From positions 1 through 11,151 of the forward strand of contig JAYZDB010000071.1 of assembly GCA_036338025.1 (NCBI GenBank): a stretch of DNA of 11,151 nt, written 5' to 3'. A program made the translations under genes and the position numbers. The notes beneath the pieces were generated by a model that searched no databases, was not told where the DNA came from, and saw only the letters and a program-made list of their open reading frames with translations. This DNA comes from JAYZDB01 sp036338025 (lineage in GTDB: Bacteria > Planctomycetota > UBA1135 > UBA2386). Of this stretch, positions 1 to 5,265 are shown in pieces. Position 1 is the stretch's first letter. The number at the start of each line of letters is the position of its first letter.

Positions 1-1695
1 GTTGGCTTGTTCGGCCTGTAGGATCGGCTGGAGGATCTTCGGGGGGTGGTTCAGGCGTTCGACAGGAATCGCCACGGTGGTGCCCGCGCCGAGGTAGAGG
101 AGTTCCGCCAGGCTGGCGAGAATCAACAGTGGGGCGGTGTGTCGCCCGATCCTGAACAGGGCCAGGATGGCGAGGATGCAGGCTAGCAGCGCGGTGATGA
201 AGCTCTGCAGCAGGTGTGCGCGGTTGGCCTCGCCTTCGCCGGGAAAGCCGGCGATCCACTGTTCGAAGGTTCCGGCTGGCAGATTGACCCGCTGTTCGGC
301 TAGAGGGCCGTAGACCCGTTGCAAACTGGCTGCCGGGTAGAGGTGCAGCAGGGCGAGTCCGAGGCTGATGGTTCCGACCAGGCCGAGCAGTAGCAGCGGA
401 AGCCGTCCGCGCTCGCCGTCCAGGATCCGGTCCAGGCCGATCGCGGCGACCACTGGCATGCAGACCCCGAACAGCAGCAGGAACCGCTTGATGTCGCCGA
501 AGTGGGCACCCGGCAGGTAGCTGGACAACGGCAGCAGGAGTCCGAGGGCCATCGCCAGGCCGAGCAGCCCGGCCGTGCCGAAGAACCACCCGAGGCGGTG
601 CCGCAGTCCGGTCAGCAGCAGGCTCAGCGGCGCGAGCCCGATGTAGAAGGCGGTTTCGGGGAAGTTGAATCCGGCCTGGTACAGTTCCTTGTCCAGAAAC
701 GCCAGGCTTGCCCAGGTGTTGTGGATGCGGCCGTCGGGGTAGAAGTGGTCGGCTGGCCAGGAGAACAGGGTCGGCCAGACGGCGGAGGCCAGGTGACTCC
801 ACTCCATGCTGCGTTGGCTCAGGAGTTCGATGGTCGCCGGGCCTCGGCTGGTTTCCGCGGCCGCCAGCAGTACCGGCCCCACCTGTGCGCCGGCCAGCAA
901 CAGTCCGACGGCGATGGCGGTTCCGAAGCGAAACAAGCCGGAGATGTGTTGTCCACGTGGGCAGTCCGGCAACAGCAGCAGGGCGTAGACGCTGACCAGG
1001 TAGGTGCACATGAGACTGGCCGGCGCGAACCCGCAGATCCACGACATCCCGGTAGCCAGCGCCAACATGGCCATGTGGCCGCCGCGACCGCCGTGTACCA
1101 GGATGTGGTGGGTGCACGACAGCATTGCGAATACCGGCAGCACCGCCGACAGCATCACATTGTGGTGCACCCTGGCCTGCAGCCAGAACCCGGCCAGCAA
1201 GGCGACCATTCCGAACAGGGCTGCAGCATGGCTGATCCGGACGCGCCGCATGAAGCGATAGGCGAAGAACCCCATCAGCACCATGTGCAGCAGGTACCAG
1301 ACGCCGTAGACCCCGGATGACGGCAAGGCCAGCAAGAGCAGGTTGAAGGGGTGGTAGACCTGCCCCATCTGCGGCACGAACGGCACGCCACTGGCGATGT
1401 CACGCGTCCAGAGCGGCAGTTCGGCTGCCAGTAGCCGATCCTTGGTGATCCGATCCCAGGTCAGCGACTGGTTGTACTTGTCGCCCATGCTCAGGTTGCC
1501 GCGGAACAACTCTTTGGAGCTCAAGTCGCCAGTGACCACGGCCTTTTGGAGGGCCGGTTGCAGGAGTTCGGGTGGATACGGGAGCAGGGCCCGATCGATG
1601 CGCAGGCCGTCCCCAAGGAAACCCAGACCGACGATCAGGGCTAGAACGACAGCGGTCAGCTGGTCCGGAAGTGCTGGAGGTCTGAAAGCTTTCAC
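1..1695 (-). CDS. YfhO-like multi-pass membrane protein, C-terminus cut by window edge
   Basis: The minus strand is open without a stop from 1695 to the left edge (565 codons). I read it from the GTG at 1695-1693. An N-terminal membrane helix (about residues 12-28) is followed by an extracytoplasmic stretch with ELPLWTRDIASGVPF and a YHPFN motif (about 92-118). This matches the YfhO/GT-C signature of 'lPlWnp...sG.Pf...q...yP.N.l'. About ten further hydrophobic helices follow. ETAFYIGLAPL (346-356) and the DIKRFLLLFG...GLD segment (401-422) also match the family. YfhO-type proteins are large GT-C-fold membrane proteins implicated in glycosylating lipid-linked or cell-wall polymers. Substrate here is unknown. 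The gene is divergent from the GT39 gene. No good ribosome binding site precedes the GTG, so the start is uncertain; the reading frame is secure from codon use and hydrophobicity. Confidence 0.85.
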   Translation of the reverse strand, partial: MKAFRPPALPDQLTAVVLALIVGLGFLGDGLRIDRALLPYPPELLQPALQKAVVTGDLSSKELFRGNLSMGDKYNQSLTWDRITKDRLLAAELPLWTRDIASGVPFVPQMGQVYHPFNLLLLALPSSGVYGVWYLLHMVLMGFFAYRFMRRVRISHAAALFGMVALLAGFWLQARVHHNVMLSAVLPVFAMLSCTHHILVHGGRGGHMAMLALATGMSWICGFAPASLMCTYLVSVYALLLLPDCPRGQHISGLFRFGTAIAVGLLLAGAQVGPVLLAAAETSRGPATIELLSQRSMEWSHLASAVWPTLFSWPADHFYPDGRIHNTWASLAFLDKELYQAGFNFPETAFYIGLAPLSLLLTGLRHRLGWFFGTAGLLGLAMALGLLLPLSSYLPGAHFGDIKRFLLLFGVCMPVVAAIGLDRILDGERGRLPLLLLGLVGTISLGLALLHLYPAASLQRVYGPLAEQRVNLPAGTFEQWIAGFPGEGEANRAHLLQSFITALLACILAILALFRIGRHTAPLLILASLAELLYLGAGTTVAIPVERLNHPPKILQPILQAEQAN

Positions 1696-1920
1696 GACGC
1701 TGGTGGGGCTTGGAAGTCTAGCCCTTCCGTGGCGTGGTGGCTTGGAACCTGTGGACGCGGACCTGCGACATACTTGGACCGGCGGGACCAGGTCTTGGTC
1801 GGGTGGATTGCTGGCACGCTGTGGATTGTCGACAAAAACGTCCGGTAACACGGAAAACCAAGGAGATGGAGAGTTCCATGCTCTTCGGCCGAGATCCGAA
1901 ATATACTCCACTACTGCCCC
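1696..1920. other. Divergent intergenic region between YfhO-like and GT39 genes
   Basis: About 225 bp separate two divergently read membrane-protein genes, so both promoters should lie here. I could not assign a convincing -35/-10 pair. There is a weak 5-bp inverted repeat (GACCA at 1786-1790, TGGTC at 1796-1800, 5-nt loop) and a poor DnaA-box-like sequence at 1820-1828 with two mismatches. The right part holds the candidate leader ORF described separately. Confidence 0.6.
1860..1873 (+). promoter_or_regulatory. Purine-rich Shine-Dalgarno-like stretch before ATG 1878
   Basis: AAGGAG at 1860-1865 followed by GGAGAG at 1868-1873. It is well placed for ATG 1878 but about 50-60 nt upstream of the GT39 start at 1921, too far to serve that start directly. 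In the GT39 frame an in-frame TAA lies at 1846-1848 and there is no ATG, GTG or TTG between it and 1921, so the site cannot belong to a longer GT39 protein. Confidence 0.45.
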
Positions 1921-1937
1921 ATGTCTCAAAGTACTGA
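1878..1937 (+). CDS. Possible 19-codon leader ORF upstream of and overlapping the GT39 gene
   Basis: ATG at 1878 opens a 19-codon frame ending with TGA at 1935-1937. It encodes MLFGRDPKYTPLLPHVSKY. The purine-rich run AAGGAGATGGAGAG (1860-1873) lies just upstream. GGAG at 1868-1871 is 6 nt from the ATG, the best ribosome binding site seen in the window. The GT39 start at 1921 lies inside this ORF in another frame, 17 bases before the end of its stop codon, and has no site of its own. This arrangement fits translational coupling, where ribosomes ending the short ORF re-initiate at 1921. The peptide has no attenuator-like run of one amino acid. It may be chance; no homology is claimed. Confidence 0.35.
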   Translation: MLFGRDPKYTPLLPHVSKY

Positions 1938-3537
1938 ACTCCACAGCCTCGAAGAGGCTGATCAGGCGCCGCCTGGTCCCGACGGGTCCGAGGGGCGGCC
2001 TGCCGAAGGGGATGGGGCCTGGCCACGCGATAGCAAGGGTGCGTCGTTTACCTCACGACAACTCGGCTGGATGCTCTTGTTCACCCTGTTGGCGGCGGCG
2101 CTGCGCCTCACCAATATCGGGGAGTGGTCACTCTGGATCGATGAGGCACACACCTTCCGGGACGTAATTACTCCCACCGGCGAGTTCTGGGAGTCTGGCA
2201 CCAGCAACTACCCGCTGTCCTACATGCTGCTCCGCGGTTGTGCCGGGATGTTCGGCATGGTGCCCGCCGACTTGAGTGAACAGGTGATGCGCCTGCCGTT
2301 CGCCTTTTTCGGGATTGCTTCGGTGCCGGCCGTGGCAATCGTGGCGCGTGGAATGGTTGGATCATCGGCGGCGCTGCTCGCCGCACTGTTTCTGGCCATG
2401 TCGCCATGGCACATCTACTGGAGTCAGAACGCACGCTCCTATTCGATGGTGCTGTTTTTCTGCCTGGTTGCGACCGGTGCCGCCTACCACGGATTCCACC
2501 GACGTTCCCTGCCGATGTTGCTGGCCGCGCTGGTGTTCTTCTTTCTCGGTGGCTTCAGTCATCCGTCTGGCTACGTCGTCTTGGCGTCTGCCCTGCTGTA
2601 CTTATTGCTGGTGATGGTCATGCAGTCGGGCAAGGGACCCAGGTTCTCCAAGTGGGGGGCGCTGGGGATCCTGGTGGTTTCGGCCGTGGTGGTGTTCCTG
2701 CTTCAACCGGTGGTGGAGCGGATGCTGGAGGTCAAGGACAGTCGGTTCTCGCTGTTCCATCTGACCCAGACCATGGTGTTCTACGTCGGGGTGCCGGTGC
2801 TGATTGCGGCAGTCGGTGGGATGCTGCACCTGTTCGATCGCCAGGCCCCGTCCGCGACCTTTCTCGGGGTGATGTTCGTGCTGCCGATGCTGGCGCTCAG
2901 CATCCTCTCGATGGTGGGTGTGCAGACTGTCTCGGCCCAGTATGCCGTGGCGGCCTTGCCGGTGACCTACATCCTGGCAGCGACGCTGATTATGGCTTTT
3001 GCCCGGGCCTTCAAGGGGACCGGGACGCGGACCATGGTGCTGCAGATGGTGCCCTTGGGGATGATCGTGGTTCACATGCTGGGGCAGGACTACCTCTACT
3101 TCGTGAAGCAATACGGCTGGCGGCCGCGTTGGGAGGAGGCGGTTCGTTACATCGAGACCCACGCGCCCAGGACCGGCAAGAGTGAGACCCGGATCCTCAC
3201 CACCAATGGGCCGTCCGTGCGATACTACGTCGATTCATCCAATTTCTTTGCCGCGCGGCAGCGCGACGAGACGGTTTGCGTCAAAGCTATCTCGATCTAC
3301 AGCTGGGCGAAGAGATCCCCGGAGTCGTTCCTGGAGGAGCAGGTTGAGTTGGCCGAGCGGCGGCGGGAGAGCCTGTGGGCCGTGATGACCGAGCCGGAAT
3401 TGGAGGAGATGGATCGTGATGGCCGGGGCAATTCATTTTTCCGCAAGCGATTCCGACAAGTCCGCCGACTTCCGAATTGGACCGGTCCCAAGGACATGTG
3501 CGTATTGGTCTACCACTACGACCCGAAGTCGCGCTGA
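1921..3537 (+). CDS. GT39 / ArnT-like GT-C glycosyltransferase (membrane)
   Basis: A 538-aa integral membrane protein of the dolichyl-phosphate-mannose mannosyltransferase-like family (PMT_2, GT39), which moves a sugar from a polyprenyl-phosphate donor to an acceptor outside the inner membrane. A polar, acidic, Gly/Pro-rich N-terminal tail of about 45 residues precedes the first helix (about 48-64). The first extracytoplasmic loop carries WSLWIDEAHT (69-78); its Asp74-Glu75 pair is the expected GT-C metal or acceptor-activating site. YPLSYMLLRG (97-106), the SPWHIYWSQNARSY segment (161-174) and HPSGY (214-218) follow in family order. About nine to ten helices end near residue 385, then a soluble, probably periplasmic C-terminal domain of about 140 residues. 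The ATG at 1921 is the only usable start after the in-frame TAA at 1846. Sugar and acceptor cannot be told. Its 3' end overlaps yidD tail to tail. Confidence 0.9.
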   Translation: MSQSTELHSLEEADQAPPGPDGSEGRPAEGDGAWPRDSKGASFTSRQLGWMLLFTLLAAALRLTNIGEWSLWIDEAHTFRDVITPTGEFWESGTSNYPLSYMLLRGCAGMFGMVPADLSEQVMRLPFAFFGIASVPAVAIVARGMVGSSAALLAALFLAMSPWHIYWSQNARSYSMVLFFCLVATGAAYHGFHRRSLPMLLAALVFFFLGGFSHPSGYVVLASALLYLLLVMVMQSGKGPRFSKWGALGILVVSAVVVFLLQPVVERMLEVKDSRFSLFHLTQTMVFYVGVPVLIAAVGGMLHLFDRQAPSATFLGVMFVLPMLALSILSMVGVQTVSAQYAVAALPVTYILAATLIMAFARAFKGTGTRTMVLQMVPLGMIVVHMLGQDYLYFVKQYGWRPRWEEAVRYIETHAPRTGKSETRILTTNGPSVRYYVDSSNFFAARQRDETVCVKAISIYSWAKRSPESFLEEQVELAERRRESLWAVMTEPELEEMDRDGRGNSFFRKRFRQVRRLPNWTGPKDMCVLVYHYDPKSR

Positions 3538-3791
3538 GCCGATGGCTCCGGCACCGGGTCCTCGCCGTAGCTGGCAAACGGATGGCAGCGGGCGATTCTC
3601 CTCAGCGTCAGCCAGCCACCCCGCAAGATGCCAAAGCGTTCTACGGCCACCAGCGCGTACTTCGAACAGGTGGGATTGTACCGACAGGTCGGTGGTTTCC
3701 ACGGCGAGATGAATTTCCGGTAGCCGTGCACGGGTATCAGGAATGTGCAGATCGCGAATCGGCGCAGCAAATTGCGAGCTTGAACCGTCAT
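3516..3791 (-). CDS. yidD: Membrane protein insertion efficiency factor YidD
   Basis: A 91-aa small membrane-associated protein of the YidD (DUF37) family, which aids YidC/Sec-dependent insertion of inner-membrane proteins. The family hallmarks are visible: a short amphipathic/hydrophobic N-terminus (about residues 8-21), then YRKFISP, CRYNPTCSKYA with its paired cysteines, AVERFG, RGGWL...RRIARCHP and a GEDPVPEP ending that matches the usual G.DPVP. The ATG (3791-3789) overlaps the rnpA stop as ATGA, which implies translational coupling. yidD normally lies between rnpA and yidC; here no yidC follows, and the gene instead runs 22 bp into the convergent GT39 gene. Length is typical. Confidence 0.95.
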   Translation of the reverse strand: MTVQARNLLRRFAICTFLIPVHGYRKFISPWKPPTCRYNPTCSKYALVAVERFGILRGGWLTLRRIARCHPFASYGEDPVPEPSAQRDFGS

Positions 3792-4204
3792 CGATTTTTG
3801 GGTCGACGTTGACGGCCCTTGCCGGACTCGATGCGGTCGACGAGCCTGCGCAGTTCGGTGCGGACCTCGTCCAGACGAAACTTGCCAGGGCGTTGCTTCG
3901 GGATCAGGATGAGATCGTACTGACCGGGCAGAGTTGGGCGTTCGAGCCGGAAGGCCTCGCGGAAGATCCGCTTGATCTTGTTGCGGATTACCGCGCAGCC
4001 GTTTGCCTTCGAGACCGACAGGCCGACGCGATGTCCCGGCCTGGTTCGCTTGTATGCGACGACCACCAGGTGCTTGCCCTCGGCCCGAAGTCCGCGTGCG
4101 TAGATCCGCCGGAATTCCCGGTGCCCCAGCACACGGGAACTGCGAGGGAGGCCGTAGGGTTTGCTCTCGCTACTTCCCCTTACCGTGGACGTATTCGTAG
4201 GCAT
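3788..4204 (-). CDS. rnpA: Ribonuclease P protein component
   Basis: The protein subunit of RNase P, which helps the catalytic RNA remove 5' leaders from pre-tRNA. From ATG 4204 it is 138 aa, slightly long for the family because of a polar N-terminal extension of about 17 residues. Visible hallmarks are FRRIYARG (31-38), RVGLSVSK (59-66) and the RNR-type signature RNKIKRIFREAFR (74-86), followed by YDLILIPKQ (97-104). The frame stays open upstream to 4462 through a non-family, Arg/Ser/Thr-rich stretch that is the antisense-free shadow of the TPR gene. I therefore start at 4204, the last ATG before the conserved domain. This overlaps the 3' end of the TPR gene by 35 bp. The 3' end overlaps yidD by 4 bp. 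rpmH, the usual upstream partner, is absent. Confidence 0.93.
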   Translation of the reverse strand: MPTNTSTVRGSSESKPYGLPRSSRVLGHREFRRIYARGLRAEGKHLVVVAYKRTRPGHRVGLSVSKANGCAVIRNKIKRIFREAFRLERPTLPGQYDLILIPKQRPGKFRLDEVRTELRRLVDRIESGKGRQRRPKNR

Positions 4205-5174
4205 CCTGAAAGAACTTGTCCGTCTCCGGTAGGTCGGACATCTGGAGGAAGGTCTGGAAGTCCTTTCGGGCCCGGCGGTGATCGCTCTTCTTCCGGTAAC
4301 AGACGCCACGCCGGTAGTATTCCTGATAGCTACGCGGGCGTGCGGCGATGACTGCGTCGAGGTGCGCGATCGCTTCGTCGTAGTCCTGGCTTTCGCGATA
4401 GTACTTCGCGAGGCTTGAGTGCACGGCAGCTGCAGATTTGTCGAGCCGGCTGAGTTCGTCACGCACGAGCGCCTCGTAGCCGGGCAACTTGGTGGTCTTG
4501 TACTTCTCGTTCCAGTGCTTGACCTCGGCCTCGTTGAGTTCGAGGTTCTTGGTGCCGTACAGGATTGCTTTTTGGTAGTCCTTTGCGCGGTAGTTGAGCA
4601 CCATCAGGTACTCGTAGGCTTCGCGTTTGTTGGCCCGGCCAGCGACCTTGCCCTCGGCGAGGGTGAGGAAGTAATACTCGGACTGGCTGTCGAGTTTCCT
4701 GCTTTGCGAGGAGTGTCTCTTGGCCTCGGCGATGAGGTCCGCCTTCTTCTTGCCCGGGATCTTGCTTTCGGTGAGCAGGAGCTCCGCTCTCAATTCGTCG
4801 ATGCGAGCCTGGTTGTGCAGGGCCTTCGCGTAGCCAAAGATCGTGCGGGAATCATGCTCGTCGAGGCCTCGCCAGTCGATGATCTCGCTGAAGATCAAGC
4901 GGGCACGACGCAGGTTCTCGATGTTGTTGGTCTTGGTCCGGCTGGCGAGTTCGAGATAGGACCACCCCAGGCGACTGCGTAGGCCGTAGTCCGTCGGGTC
5001 GATGGCGAGTCCGCGCTCGGCCTGATCGATGGCTTTCTCGAACTGGCGCGCGTTGAAGTACTTTTGGCACCGGACCCGGTGCTCGTTCATCTGCCGTAGC
5101 TCGGCTTCGGAGAGGCCGCCGAATAGCGCGCATGCAGGCAGACACAGGACTGCAATCGGAAGGAACTTCTTCAT
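4170..5174 (-). CDS. TPR-repeat lipoprotein, function unknown
   Basis: A 334-aa predicted exported protein. The N-terminus MKKFLPIAVLCLPAC has a two-lysine n-region, a hydrophobic core and a lipobox-like LPAC with Cys15, so it is probably a lipoprotein; Pro at -2 is unusual. The mature part is helical with TPR-like units. One is at about residues 31-65 (..YFNARQFEKAIDQAERGLAIDP), another at about 251-283 (..AKYYRESQDYDEAIAHLDAVIAARP) and a third at about 285-318. The middle is Lys/Glu-rich and less regular. TPR proteins are protein-protein scaffolds; no partner can be named. An upstream in-frame ATG at 5213 would add 13 residues and spoil the signal peptide, so 5174 is preferred. Its last 35 bp overlap rnpA, suggesting co-transcription with rnpA-yidD and a possible envelope role. 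Confidence 0.85.
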   Translation of the reverse strand: MKKFLPIAVLCLPACALFGGLSEAELRQMNEHRVRCQKYFNARQFEKAIDQAERGLAIDPTDYGLRSRLGWSYLELASRTKTNNIENLRRARLIFSEIIDWRGLDEHDSRTIFGYAKALHNQARIDELRAELLLTESKIPGKKKADLIAEAKRHSSQSRKLDSQSEYYFLTLAEGKVAGRANKREAYEYLMVLNYRAKDYQKAILYGTKNLELNEAEVKHWNEKYKTTKLPGYEALVRDELSRLDKSAAAVHSSLAKYYRESQDYDEAIAHLDAVIAARPRSYQEYYRRGVCYRKKSDHRRARKDFQTFLQMSDLPETDKFFQDAYEYVHGKGK

Positions 5175-5265
5175 GTGACAGGACGCGGGGTCAGTGAGGG
5201 GGCCATATTGCACGCGGCGGGCGCGGTTGGGTCAAGCGGACACCCGGTTTCAGGGCGGTTGGAAG

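Noticed and set aside
949..957. TTGTCCACG, DnaA-box-like
   Set aside because: It is inside the coding sequence of the YfhO-like gene, has a mismatch at the last base and has no neighbouring box.
502..1320. Plus-strand ORF of 272 codons
   Set aside because: Its product is Gln/Gly/Arg-rich with no domain logic. It lies opposite the YfhO-like minus-strand frame, which shows ordered hydrophobic helices and family motifs over 565 codons.
1397..2167. Plus-strand ORF of 256 codons
   Set aside because: It spans the start of the YfhO-like gene, the intergenic region and the first part of the GT39 gene in the wrong frame, and its Arg/Ser-rich product matches nothing recognisable.
4205..4462. N-terminal extension of rnpA up to 4462
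   Set aside because: The extra 86 residues are Thr/Ser/Arg-rich, lie in the frame opposite in phase to the well-formed TPR gene on the same strand, and would make RnpA nearly twice its family length.
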